A stretch of DNA of 64,000 nt from JAYODZ01 sp965662735 (GTDB taxonomy: Bacteria > Pseudomonadota > Alphaproteobacteria > RS24), in contig CBFIIU010000010.1 in the NCBI GenBank assembly GCA_965662735.1, positions 11,675 to 75,674 of the forward strand, in the 5' to 3' direction. The notes beneath the pieces are model-generated. The model did no database searches. It worked only from the letters and a program-made list of their open reading frames with translations, and had not been told where the DNA came from. Below, one piece after another: positions 52,958-61,749 of this stretch. The position numbers were made by a program, and so were the translations under genes. Within the stretch, counting starts at the first letter, position 1. Every line of letters starts with the position of its first letter.

Positions 52958-53781
52958 CCGGCGACGATTTCTGCAATCCAGCGAGCGAATTCTTGCTCGC
53001 GCAGATCTGGGATCAAGACATCGCGGCTCATTCCATAGAGCCAGCTGAGGGCCAGGGTTTCAGGGGCCGAATGCAAGGCGGTCCAGTCCAGAGCGGTGCG
53101 CTCGAGCGTCTCGCGCGACGCAAATCGGCCCTCTTGCACCAAACCATCGGCTCGAAAGCGGGCGAGGGCCGCAATTTCCTGCATGTTATATTCCGGATGA
53201 TATTGTAAGGCGAGAAACTCTGACCGACCATAGATAATGCGCGCGGCTTGCACGGGGGTGTGGTCATTGCCAGCAAGCCAGGTCGCACCATCCGGCAAGC
53301 GATCAACAGCGTCGAAATGGCTTGAGAAGCCGTCAAAGGCATATTTTCGCCCGGAAAAGATGGGGTCAGCGCGGCCTTGATCGGTGAGGGTAATATTGCG
53401 AGCGACGCCAAACTCACGCCCTTTAGGGTTTTTGTGAACGCTGCCGCCCGCTGCCAAAGCAGCGATTTGCAGAGCCCAACAAGACCCAAAACAGGGAATA
53501 CCCACCTCCATCACCTGTCGCACAAGCTCGATCTGCCGGGTGACTGCCGGGATATTTTCATAGGCTGTGAGGCTCGAACCTGTCCAGAGCGCTGCTGCAT
53601 AGCCCTCTAAGCCGCCTTTAATGCTGCAATCAGGATCCGCCGGCGTCATAATATCGGCAATCGCTTCGGGAAGGTGGCGGTGCAAAAGCGCGCGATAAAG
53701 CGACCCCGCTAGCGATGCCCCGGCCTGTTTAAGTTCCTCGCGTGCCGGACGGTCATAACCGTCGACAATTAAAACACGCAT
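52954..53781 (-). CDS. Class-I glutamine amidotransferase-domain protein
   Basis: A 275-residue protein like the GMP-synthase-type GATases that act on their own. The nucleophile Cys lies in FGSCWALQ, and the catalytic His-Glu in ALQYHPEYN. VLIVDGYDRPAREELKQ is the start. The partner or substrate is unknown. It ends four bases inside the convergent tgt stop. It is two bases downstream of the TauD gene, so it is in one operon with it. Confidence 0.82.
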   Translation of the reverse strand: MRVLIVDGYDRPAREELKQAGASLAGSLYRALLHRHLPEAIADIMTPADPDCSIKGGLEGYAAALWTGSSLTAYENIPAVTRQIELVRQVMEVGIPCFGSCWALQIAALAAGGSVHKNPKGREFGVARNITLTDQGRADPIFSGRKYAFDGFSSHFDAVDRLPDGATWLAGNDHTPVQAARIIYGRSEFLALQYHPEYNMQEIAALARFRADGLVQEGRFASRETLERTALDWTALHSAPETLALSWLYGMSRDVLIPDLREQEFARWIAEIVAG

Positions 53782-53782
53782 A

Positions 53783-54622
53783 TTAAACAGGCACTTCGCC
53801 AGCGATTGTTACACGATACATTAGGCGCTCATAGGCCTGATAATCGTCAACCGCATAATGCTGCACAATGCGATTGTCCCACATGGCGACGGTATTCGGC
53901 GTCCATCTAAAGCGACAACAGAACTCAGGCCGTGTCGCGTGGTGGAATAAATAGCTGAGCAAGGGGCGCGATTCTTCCTCACTCATTCCGTCGAACCGCA
54001 ATGTGAACATATCATTGACGTAGAGCGCTTTTCGGCCCGTTTCTGGGATCGTGATCACGACGGGGTGGATGACTTCATCCATAATCTCATCGGTCCATGT
54101 GTAGGTGATGGCCGCTTTTTTATCGTACTTGTCTTTTGTGGTTGGCGCGGTGTAGGCGCGGCTTGCCGAATGAACCGCGTTGAGGCCATCGATCATTTCT
54201 TTCATGCGCTCAGATAGACGATCATATGCGAGCGTTTGGCTGGCATATAAAGTATCCCCACCAAAGGGCGGAATAATTTTACTATAGAGCACCGACCCCA
54301 TGCTCGGCTTTTTGAAGAAACTATTATCTGTGTGCCATCCTGTTCCGAAGCTGGCGCTTTCGCCTGCGGGTTTTAAAACGCGCGTGATTTCAGGATGTTC
54401 TTCCAGTCCATCAACGATCGGGTGAACTTCAAGCGTTCCGAAGCGACGCGCAAATTCGATCTGCGATTGATGGTCAAGATCCTGATCGCGGAAAAAGATG
54501 GCCCCATAGTCCAGCAGGGCGGAGTGAATGGTATCAAATTCGGCGTTCGATAATGATTTGAGCGACACGCCCGATATTTCGGCGCCACACGCGCCTGTCA
54601 AAGGAGCAATTTCGATCGACAT
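53783..54622 (-). CDS. TauD/TfdA-family Fe(II)/2-oxoglutarate dioxygenase
   Basis: A 279-residue dioxygenase. The iron ligands are His97 and Asp99 (GWHTDNSFF) and distal His255 (RIVQHYAVDD), with Arg near the C-terminus (YERLMYRVTIAG) for 2-oxoglutarate. The family cleaves sulfonates, aryloxy-acids or hydroxylates other acids. The substrate cannot be read from the sequence. It precedes the GATase-like gene in the operon, and the MAPEG gene lies upstream 14 bases away. Confidence 0.88.
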   Translation of the reverse strand: MSIEIAPLTGACGAEISGVSLKSLSNAEFDTIHSALLDYGAIFFRDQDLDHQSQIEFARRFGTLEVHPIVDGLEEHPEITRVLKPAGESASFGTGWHTDNSFFKKPSMGSVLYSKIIPPFGGDTLYASQTLAYDRLSERMKEMIDGLNAVHSASRAYTAPTTKDKYDKKAAITYTWTDEIMDEVIHPVVITIPETGRKALYVNDMFTLRFDGMSEEESRPLLSYLFHHATRPEFCCRFRWTPNTVAMWDNRIVQHYAVDDYQAYERLMYRVTIAGEVPV

Positions 54623-54636
54623 GATGGTGTCCCGAC

Positions 54637-55047
54637 TTATCCAACGTAATAGGTTGCGACCACTGAATGGGCGACGCCCACAACAGCACCCAGCAGCAAA
54701 ATCAGGGTTGATAAAAACCCGATCATGAAGCCACGTCCACGTTGATCCGCCGCTTGATAATAGCCGCGTGCGTAGATAATGCGCCCAATGGGGAAAAAGA
54801 TCCCAATGACCGCCGCATAAAGGTCATTGATATTAAGCGCAAACAACCAGAGGCTTGGAAAGAAGAGGATCAGCGCTTCGATGGTGTTCGCGTGGACACG
54901 GATCACGCGGTTAAAATCGTCCGGCCCCGTCATGTCAGGCGCATGCACATCATGCAACCGTCGGGCTTTGCCGACTTGCAGCGTAACCCAAAAATAAACA
55001 AATAAAGATAATAAGGTAATGGTGGCAGTGAGAGGGTATTGAAACAT
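54637..55047 (-). CDS. MAPEG family membrane protein
   Basis: A 136-residue four-helix membrane protein. It begins FQYPLTATITLLSLFVYFWVTLQVGKAR, then RVHANTIEALILFFPSLWL with the conserved Glu-rich and RV/N-type motif (RVHANTIE). FPIGRIIYARGYYQAADQRGRGFMIGF follows. The family includes glutathione-dependent membrane enzymes. The ATG at 55047 is preferred because AAGAGA lies just upstream; a GTG at 55074 overlaps the thioesterase stop. Confidence 0.85.
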   Translation of the reverse strand: MFQYPLTATITLLSLFVYFWVTLQVGKARRLHDVHAPDMTGPDDFNRVIRVHANTIEALILFFPSLWLFALNINDLYAAVIGIFFPIGRIIYARGYYQAADQRGRGFMIGFLSTLILLLGAVVGVAHSVVATYYVG

Positions 55048-55063
55048 TGGAATCTCTTTCTCG

Positions 55064-55492
55064 TTAACGCCCAACTCTTTTAATAATACCGGAAAAGCTG
55101 GCTAATGTCTCGTGCGAAGAATCGCAGACCAACCCCCGAATAAAGACAAGGCTGCGCGTAGAACGGGTCACGGTTCCATGCGCAAAAATCAACCCTCCCG
55201 CTTCGGCGCCCCGAATAAAATCCGTCTGGCAGGAAATCGTCACGCATGGCGTGTCGACAATCAGGTCGTGAGCGATGACGAAAAGCGCATAATCGGCAAA
55301 CGCCATTAACAGGCCACCATGTAACACGCCCAAGCCATTGGTGTGCCGCTTCTCTGATTGAAAAGCGGATAGATGCGGGCCGCCATCGGGATCAATATAC
55401 ATCATGAAAGGGCCAGCATGGTTTTCAAATGGTTCGTCGCCGGCATATAGAGAAAAGGAAGAGAGATCGTTTGGAAGACGGGGGAGGGACAT
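55064..55492 (-). CDS. PaaI-type hot-dog thioesterase
   Basis: A 142-residue protein with the hot-dog signature HTNGLGVLHGGLLMAFADYALF, typical of PaaI-type acyl-CoA thioesterases (the HGG motif carries the active region). TISCQTDFIRGAEAGGLIFAHGTV is the second strand. It is the first gene of the minus-strand cluster with MAPEG, TauD and the GATase. Substrate unknown. Confidence 0.87.
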   Translation of the reverse strand: MSLPRLPNDLSSFSLYAGDEPFENHAGPFMMYIDPDGGPHLSAFQSEKRHTNGLGVLHGGLLMAFADYALFVIAHDLIVDTPCVTISCQTDFIRGAEAGGLIFAHGTVTRSTRSLVFIRGLVCDSSHETLASFSGIIKRVGR

Positions 55493-55674
55493 GGGGAACG
55501 GATTTCCTATTTCTTGACAGGGGTCTGAGCTATGGGTTGCAATCAGGCGCGGTGCCTCGATTTGATGACTTGTTTTATCATAGAGTTGGTAGCTTTAGAG
55601 ACCAAAAATTTTGCGCAAATGGCGAAGTAGGGCTGGCCACAGGGTGAAAGTTTCGCTATATAGCTGGGCGTGGA

Positions 55675-55750
55675 GGGCCCATAGCTCAGCTGGTAGAGCA
55701 ACTGACTTTTAATCAGTAGGTCGATGGTTCGAACCCATCTGGGCTCACCA
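55675..55750 (+). tRNA. tRNA-Lys (TTT)
   Basis: A 76-base cloverleaf with encoded CCA. The acceptor stem is GGGCCCA/TGGGCTC with one G-T pair. The D-arm is AGCTCAGCTGGTAGAGC, the anticodon arm CTGACTTTTAATCAG (anticodon TTT), and the T-arm contains GGTTCGAACCC. Confidence 0.96.
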
Positions 55751-55945
55751 TTTTCATCTCATTCATGTGGCGCACCAAATAAAGACCTGCACAGGTCGTT
55801 CAAACTCGTGTCAGGACGATGCCGTTCACGCTTGGGTGCCCGGCTTCGGGTGATCCAGACCGTGTCCGCGCCCGTACCACACACAACCGCAAACCTGTCA
55901 TAGACAAAAACACTTCAAACTCCAGCGAAACGGGGAAGATGCGAG

Positions 55946-57271
55946 ATGAGATCGGCTCGGTCGAGTAGGGCGGCCCCCAAACGAACCTGGCGGACGCTTT
56001 ATGCGCTTCCCGCCTTTGTGTTGGCCTTGCCGACCATACCCGCTTTCGTTCTTTTGCCGACATTCTATGCCGAAACTATGGGGCTGGGGCTCGCGACCGT
56101 GGGCGCCATTTTTCTGGGTTTGCGGCTTCTTGATGTGATCAGCGATCCTATTTTGGGGTGGGCCTCCGACCAAGTCCCAGCACATTTAGGCAAACGAAAG
56201 CTGCCGATTGCAATTGGGGCTGTGGTGGCTGGCCCGGCTCTGATCATGATATTTTCGCCACCGCCTGATGTCGGCCTGATGTATCTGACCTTTTGGGGCG
56301 CGCTTTTATATGTGGGCTGGACGGCGGTTCAAATTCCTTATGTGGCCTGGGCGGTTGATCTCGAGCCCGAATATCAAGCCCGCGCCAGCCTGAATGGCCT
56401 GCGCGAGGGCGCTGGATTGCTTGGAATATTAGCGACGGGTGCCATGGGCGTGATATTCGCTGAGCAAACTCAGAACGAGAGATTTGCCCTTATGGCTTGG
56501 ATCACGGTGATTTTGGGGGCTGGGGTGATCGGTATTGCCTTGCGGTTTGTGCCGGAGCGGCGCCCCTTACGAGATTTACGCGCGCGCCCGCTCACATTTC
56601 CGTGGGGCAATAAAGTTTTTCTGCGCGTCATCATCGCTTGGTTTATTAACGGATTAGCAAACGGCCTACCGGCTGTTTGCTTGCCCTTATTCATGGTTCA
56701 CATTTTACAGGCGGATGAGCAGACCCAAGCGGTTTTGCTGTTCATTTATTTTTTATTCGCGGTCTTTGGGATCGGCATTTGGGTTTTTCTGGCACGCCGG
56801 TGGAGCAAACATCGTGTTTGGGCCACAACAATGATCTTAACCTGTGTGGTTTTTGCGTATGTGCCTTTTCTGAGCGCCGGGGACGCCTTCGCATTTGGCG
56901 TGATTTGCGCCCTAACCGGCATGACACTGGGTTCCGATTTGGCATTGCCACCGGCAATTCAAGCAGATTGCGCGGATTGGGATCGACTTCGCTACCAGCA
57001 TGAGCGAACCGCAACCCTTTTCGCCTATTGGTCTATGGCCACCAAGCTGGCTTTGGGCGCAGCAGTTGGTTTGGCTTTTCCCGTGCTCGGCGCTTTGGGG
57101 CTTGATGGCGATACGGTGGCGCCGCCTGCTATAGCTTTAACCGCCTTGGTGGTGATCTATGCAGCTCTTCCCATCGTATTAAAGATAGCAGCTGTCGGGT
57201 TGATGTGGAATTTCCCCATTGGCCGAGACAGTCACCGCGCTATCCAGCGCGCTTTGGAGCGAAAGTCATGA
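55946..57271 (+). CDS. MFS transporter, GPH (glycoside/pentoside/hexuronide) type
   Basis: A 441-residue protein with about twelve transmembrane segments. The N-terminal GLRLLDVISDPILGWASDQ is the GPH signature (D-P-x-x-G). Family members symport sugars or sugar acids with cations; many relatives are uncharacterised, and the substrate cannot be inferred. The stop overlaps the DUF3833 start by ATGA. The 195 bases between tRNA-Lys and this gene show no other gene. Confidence 0.83.
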   Translation: MRSARSSRAAPKRTWRTLYALPAFVLALPTIPAFVLLPTFYAETMGLGLATVGAIFLGLRLLDVISDPILGWASDQVPAHLGKRKLPIAIGAVVAGPALIMIFSPPPDVGLMYLTFWGALLYVGWTAVQIPYVAWAVDLEPEYQARASLNGLREGAGLLGILATGAMGVIFAEQTQNERFALMAWITVILGAGVIGIALRFVPERRPLRDLRARPLTFPWGNKVFLRVIIAWFINGLANGLPAVCLPLFMVHILQADEQTQAVLLFIYFLFAVFGIGIWVFLARRWSKHRVWATTMILTCVVFAYVPFLSAGDAFAFGVICALTGMTLGSDLALPPAIQADCADWDRLRYQHERTATLFAYWSMATKLALGAAVGLAFPVLGALGLDGDTVAPPAIALTALVVIYAALPIVLKIAAVGLMWNFPIGRDSHRAIQRALERKS

Positions 57272-57819
57272 AATCATCTTTAAGCACGGTTATCTGTCTA
57301 TCTGTCATGCTGTTTGGATTGGCGGGGTGTTCGGGACAAGCCATTCAAGAGTTTGCCAATAAAGAGCCGAGCCTCGACCTGTTTAGTTATTTTAAGGGCA
57401 ATACCCAAGCCTGGGGGCTTTTCAAAGACCGCTTTGGAAAGGTTCGTCGCCAATTCACTGTTAAAATTGAGGGAACCGTCGACGGCGATATGCTGACGCT
57501 CGATGAGCATTTCGTTTATGATGATGGTGAAATCGACCAGCGCATATGGAAAATTCGCGCCCTCGGCAACAAGACATATGAAGGTCGCGCTGATGATGTG
57601 GTGGGCGTGGCCCAAGGGGTTGCGGCGGGTAATGCGCTGAATTGGCGTTATGATGTCAATTTAATGATTTCGGGTTCCGCCTATCGTGTGCATTTCAATG
57701 ATTGGATGTTTCTTCAAGAGGATGGTGTGATGATAAATCGCGCGCGCGTCAGCAAATGGGGCATTAGCATTGGCGAGGTGACGTTGTTTTTCTCTAAACC
57801 CTCAAAAACAAATGGCTAA
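57268..57819 (+). CDS. DUF3833 family lipoprotein
   Basis: A 183-residue lipoprotein. The signal peptide ends with a lipobox LAGC (Cys about residue 20). The mature part has IQEFANKEPSLDLFSYFKGNTQAWGLFKDRFGKVRRQF, the DUF3833 signature, and NDWMFLQEDGVMINRARVSKWG near the end. The start is the ATG at 57268 inside the MFS gene (ATGA overlap). Function unknown; it may be expressed with the transporter. Confidence 0.87.
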   Translation: MKSSLSTVICLSVMLFGLAGCSGQAIQEFANKEPSLDLFSYFKGNTQAWGLFKDRFGKVRRQFTVKIEGTVDGDMLTLDEHFVYDDGEIDQRIWKIRALGNKTYEGRADDVVGVAQGVAAGNALNWRYDVNLMISGSAYRVHFNDWMFLQEDGVMINRARVSKWGISIGEVTLFFSKPSKTNG

Positions 57820-57826
57820 TTGCGCC

Positions 57827-58570
57827 TTATTCATCGACCGCACAGCTTCGGCAGAAATACTCAATCATTGATCCATCGCGGGCTTTAAAGCGCAGTTTTA
57901 CCCAACGATCGTGATCATCGTACCAGGCAGACGTGTCTGTGAGATCGCCAAAATAATCGTAACGCGTGGCCCAAACAGAGCCGTTCAAAACGCTCAATTT
58001 CTCACGCGGGCCTTGCTTAATAGAAACCTGATTTATCTCTCCAGTCAGGGTGTTTAGGATGTATTTCTCATGCACAACATTGGGATGCCAGTGGTTCGTT
58101 GAGTAGTGCACACGCGCCCCTTCTGTTGCATAGCCAGAGGAGGGGGGCGGGCTGATCAGGCCATCGTTAAACTCAAGATTAAGAGCAAAGGCGTCCGCGC
58201 CATCCTCCACCTGCACTGATAGCGCGCGCAGCTGTCCGCCGCCCCAGCTCTCCTGAGCTGTATATGAGAAATTATATACCGGAATAAAGAATACTTCTAT
58301 TTCGAGGCGCATCGTGGACAACACCTGCAGTTTGTCGTTCTCGCGCTCAAAACGTGTCACATGCTCACCGATAACCCGATTATTGCGCATCACATCAAAG
58401 CGAATTTCGGGCCCATAGGCAGATAATGGATCGAATTCCGCATAAGCGGGATAAGCGATGAGAAGGCCGAGCACATAAACCACAGAAAGATGTAGGAGGC
58501 GGAATAACAATGATTTGTGGTGCGCGGGGCGCTTTAAAGGTTGGAACTGGTTCTGATCTATAAGGCGCAT
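57827..58570 (-). CDS. DUF6134 family secreted protein
   Basis: A 247-residue protein with a signal-like N-terminus (LHLSVVYVLGLLIAYPAYAEF). The remainder is rich in beta-strands (GEHVTRFERENDKLQVLSTMRLEIEVFFIPVYNFSYTAQESW). This is the DUF6134 pattern of alphaproteobacterial secreted proteins, with unknown function. It is convergent with DUF3833 (8 bases). A 9-bp inverted repeat lies 14 bases before its ATG. Confidence 0.72.
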   Translation of the reverse strand: MRLIDQNQFQPLKRPAHHKSLLFRLLHLSVVYVLGLLIAYPAYAEFDPLSAYGPEIRFDVMRNNRVIGEHVTRFERENDKLQVLSTMRLEIEVFFIPVYNFSYTAQESWGGGQLRALSVQVEDGADAFALNLEFNDGLISPPPSSGYATEGARVHYSTNHWHPNVVHEKYILNTLTGEINQVSIKQGPREKLSVLNGSVWATRYDYFGDLTDTSAWYDDHDRWVKLRFKARDGSMIEYFCRSCAVDE

Positions 58571-58583
58571 AATAAATATTATG

Positions 58584-58607
58584 TTAAATTAATATGGGTT
58601 AATTTAA
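58584..58607. promoter_or_regulatory. Perfect 9-bp A/T-rich inverted repeat upstream of the DUF6134 gene
   Basis: TTAAATTAA (58584-58592) and TTAATTTAA (58599-58607) are perfect inverse copies separated by TATGGG. It could be an operator for the DUF6134 gene on the minus strand or a transcript feature. No protein partner can be named. Confidence 0.4.
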
Positions 58608-58645
58608 TGGATGCGTATATGGATCTGCATAATAAGAACGGATTA

Positions 58646-59488
58646 TTACGCATCGACCACCACCATTCCATCATAGGCCGGCTCAACGTGATCGGGTAAT
58701 TGTTCGCGCAAGGCATTATAATCCATATCAATATGTAAATTGGTGAGGATCGCGCGCCGCGGCTTCAAGCGTTCAATTAAATCGAGCGCGGCATCAAGAT
58801 GAAGATGGGTCGGATGCGGCGTCAGGCGCAGCGCATCAATGATCCAACACGAAAGATTTTGGAGATGCGCCTCGCTCTCCTCGGGCAAAGCGCTAATGTC
58901 GCTCGAATATGCAATATTGCCGACCCGAAAGCCCAAGCTTTCAATGGACCCATGAATTTGGCGAAATGCCGTGACGGCCATATTGCCGCCTGCCCCTGAG
59001 ATCGTGAATGACCCGCCCCGGCGCTCCGTATCATAAAGAATATTGGCGTCGAGTAAAGCCGGATATTCCGATCCTTCAGCTGCTGAAAAACAATAGCCAA
59101 AACGCTGGTTGAGCGTGGAAAAGGTCGGCTGATCTAGCCAACAGGGCAAACGCGCGCGGCGCGCATAGACCAGGGCTCTAATATCATCAATCCCATGGGT
59201 TTGATCGGCGTGATCATGGGTAAAGGCAATCGCATCAATGTCGTCGACCTGAGCCGCTAATAATTGCTCGCGCAAATCTGGAGATGTATCGATTAATAAT
59301 TGTGTTGTTCCGATGGGTCCATTGTGCTGTTGCACCAGAACGGAACACCGACGGCGCCGATTTTTCGGCTCATGGGGGTCACAAATCCCCCAATCCCCGT
59401 TTATCCGCGGAACCCCGCCAGATGAACCACAGCCGAGCACATGAAAGGCGATCTCAACATTGGCTTTATGAATATGATCAGATGACAT
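58646..59488 (-). CDS. MBL-fold metallo-hydrolase (PhnP/COG1235-like)
   Basis: A 280-residue metallo-beta-lactamase-fold protein. HVLGCGSSGGVPRINGDWGICDP and LLIDTSPDLREQLL are the COG1235 signatures. The metal motif is FTHDHADQTHGID. A further His in the C-terminus (LTNLHIDMDY) probably completes the site. The family includes phosphodiesterases such as PhnP; substrate unknown. It is transcribed towards the DUF6134 gene, with 75 bases between them. Confidence 0.88.
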   Translation of the reverse strand: MSSDHIHKANVEIAFHVLGCGSSGGVPRINGDWGICDPHEPKNRRRRCSVLVQQHNGPIGTTQLLIDTSPDLREQLLAAQVDDIDAIAFTHDHADQTHGIDDIRALVYARRARLPCWLDQPTFSTLNQRFGYCFSAAEGSEYPALLDANILYDTERRGGSFTISGAGGNMAVTAFRQIHGSIESLGFRVGNIAYSSDISALPEESEAHLQNLSCWIIDALRLTPHPTHLHLDAALDLIERLKPRRAILTNLHIDMDYNALREQLPDHVEPAYDGMVVVDA

Positions 59489-59606
59489 CTCTCATGGGTA
59501 GCATAGCTCGCCGACATGACAAAGAGATTAGGTCGAGCAGCTTCGCAAGACATTTACAATGGGGTTGGCATTGGATTGTGACCAAAAAGATAGCGGTCAA
59601 GAAGGT

Positions 59607-61388
59607 CTAAACTAAAAGGATTTGAGTGTCGGATTTGTCGCCCGCAGAAGCCGTGACCAGTACCTGATAAACTCCATCCGTATCATGGTCTGTTGGATTT
59701 TCGAAATCGACAGCAGATTTAAAGCTGAGCACCCCTGTAATGGCGTTAATGTCCAACAGGGCGGCATCATCGCCTCCGGTGATCGAATAAGTGATCCCAG
59801 GACGATTGGTGCTGGCACTCACGAGAATGGCTGCGACATCAGTCTCGCCCTCGGGTAAGCTCAGGTTATATAGGTCGTCCGAAAATTTGGGTTCAGCGTT
59901 AGGGTTAACCAAAACAGAAACCTGAACATTTTGCGTTGTTACTTGCCCGGTTGTATCACTCGCCCGAATAGAAATTTCGTAGACATTGTCGCCATTAGCG
60001 TCTTTGGGGTCGTCAAGATTGGGGGCCGCTTTAAACCGCAATTGACCCGAAACACTATTGAGCTCGAACAAGGCGGCGTCAGGTCCGTCAAGCACATAGC
60101 TAACATCCGTGCCCTCTGGGTCATTCGCAAATACGGTGAAAGTTGATAATTGCCCGTGATAGTTCGAAAACTTCGCTGGGCTAAAGAATTTGGGCGCATC
60201 ATCTATGTGGGTTAAACTGACCACGAGATCAGCCTGTTGCGACCATGCTTCGCCATCATAAACTTGGTATTGAATAATGGCCTTGGATGCCACTTCACTG
60301 TTTGAGAGAAGACGCAGACTTTGAATGTCGTTTCCTTCTAATTCAGCCCCAACAGCAATAGGACGACCATTCACATCGAACAGGGTGACAGGATTTCCAT
60401 CACTATCGGCGGCACCGAGAATCCGAAGTTTAGCGAACCCGGTTGCCGGCCCACCATCGCTGCTGAAAAGATCAAAAAATCCCCAGCTATCCGGTTTAAT
60501 CAGCGTTACGACATGTTCATGTGCCGTTAAACCTTCAACAGGCAGCGCCAGCGGCACACCGCTCACCCGGTCGTTAAGATTGGCGAGCTCATGATCGGCG
60601 GCCGGTAAATCAGTAACTGAGAAGCCATTTGCACGGATATGCGCAGCAGCGGCTTGGGCACTGCCATATTGATCGATGTAATTTTGCACACGCGCATTGA
60701 TCTGCGTAATAAGATCGGCCTTTACATTCTCGCCATCATCATTCGGCAGATAATTTTTGGGGTTCGTAATGTCGTTTGTGCGGATTGATGTTCCTGTTCC
60801 AAAGAGTTTTTGTAAGAAGTCGGGCGCGATCACCGCTTCTGAGCGGGGCGCCGGGGTTGTTTGTTCATCGGTGATAACCGCATGGAGAAGCTGGGTGATG
60901 GCGGAAACCGTTTGCACCGCGTCTGGAGACGACAATGGAACAGTCGCCACTCCCGATAATTTTTCACCCGCGTAAAGATCAATGGCGCCATTTAAGTCGA
61001 CCAAAAGCCCTTGCTCAACCACCGATCGGGAGACCGTCAAATGACCGGAGGCGTCGGTGACCCCCAGCAGAGTATCCTCGGGATCGATCTGATTATTCCC
61101 ATTCACATCTTGATAGACGGCCGCCTGTGTGACCCCTCCCCCATTCACATACAGATCAACATCCGTTGATAAGGGGGTTGTTGTATCTTGCACCCGATAT
61201 GTTTTTTCTCCCCCGCAGGCAGATAGCAGGCCAACCAACACTGGTGAGATCCCCACGCCCCAGAGCCGGGGTTGATTGAATGCGGAAGTGGTCGCGAGGC
61301 GCCGATTCCATTTCGCAAAGCGCGATGTTTCATTGAATCGTTGAGCAGGATTGGCTGTGGATTGAGAAAAGTTTGGAGAAATAAACAT
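59607..61388 (-). CDS. Cadherin-repeat surface lipoprotein
   Basis: A 593-residue secreted protein. A long N-terminus precedes an unusual hydrophobic segment (LWGVGISPVLVGLLSACGG) whose Cys58 fits a lipobox. An EF-hand-like loop DVNGNNQID follows near residue 95. Two cadherin-type repeats occupy about residues 397-494 and 495-593, each with the signature ELNSVSGQLRFKAAPNLDDPKDANGDNVYEISIRASD or DINAITGVLSFKSAVDFENPTDHDTDGVYQVLVTASA. The last strand ends right at the stop. Adhesive or calcium-binding role inferred. A perfect CtrA box lies 79 bases upstream of the ATG. Confidence 0.78.
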   Translation of the reverse strand: MFISPNFSQSTANPAQRFNETSRFAKWNRRLATTSAFNQPRLWGVGISPVLVGLLSACGGEKTYRVQDTTTPLSTDVDLYVNGGGVTQAAVYQDVNGNNQIDPEDTLLGVTDASGHLTVSRSVVEQGLLVDLNGAIDLYAGEKLSGVATVPLSSPDAVQTVSAITQLLHAVITDEQTTPAPRSEAVIAPDFLQKLFGTGTSIRTNDITNPKNYLPNDDGENVKADLITQINARVQNYIDQYGSAQAAAAHIRANGFSVTDLPAADHELANLNDRVSGVPLALPVEGLTAHEHVVTLIKPDSWGFFDLFSSDGGPATGFAKLRILGAADSDGNPVTLFDVNGRPIAVGAELEGNDIQSLRLLSNSEVASKAIIQYQVYDGEAWSQQADLVVSLTHIDDAPKFFSPAKFSNYHGQLSTFTVFANDPEGTDVSYVLDGPDAALFELNSVSGQLRFKAAPNLDDPKDANGDNVYEISIRASDTTGQVTTQNVQVSVLVNPNAEPKFSDDLYNLSLPEGETDVAAILVSASTNRPGITYSITGGDDAALLDINAITGVLSFKSAVDFENPTDHDTDGVYQVLVTASAGDKSDTQILLV

Positions 61389-61466
61389 GCGATCACCTTG
61401 TTGTGTTTCTTTGGTGGGATGCCGCCTTTGATTTGACGACTACGCATGACAATTAATCGTGGAACC

Positions 61467-61482
61467 TTAATAACCCCTTAAC
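61467..61482 (+). promoter_or_regulatory. Candidate CtrA binding site (perfect consensus)
   Basis: TTAA-N7-TTAAC is read directly at 61467-61482, identical to the CtrA consensus TTAA-N7-TTAAC. It lies 79 bases upstream of the cadherin lipoprotein ATG and about 460 bases upstream of the hydrolase. Confidence 0.6.
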
Positions 61483-61733
61483 GCGACCGGGCGTGTTCTG
61501 AACCCCATCTGACGCAAGGCACTTGGTTACACATGAATAGGGACACATAAGGAGGAATACAAAAGCAGCTCGGATAGTGTGGTTCGGATAAAACCTAGGA
61601 TCCGGCGCATTTGCCCATAACCCTACACTCAGAACGTTTTACTCAAACGCATGTACAAAGCAGAGCCAGAACCACAATCGTGTGCGCAAAAATGCGGAAT
61701 AAAATGAAGGTGGTGTGGCAAAGATAAAGCCGC

Positions 61734-61749
61734 TTAACCTTCGACTAAC
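61734..61749 (+). promoter_or_regulatory. Second CtrA-like site (one mismatch)
   Basis: TTAA-N7-CTAAC at 61734-61749 differs by one base from the CtrA consensus. It lies about 193 bases upstream of the alpha/beta hydrolase ATG. Confidence 0.35.
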
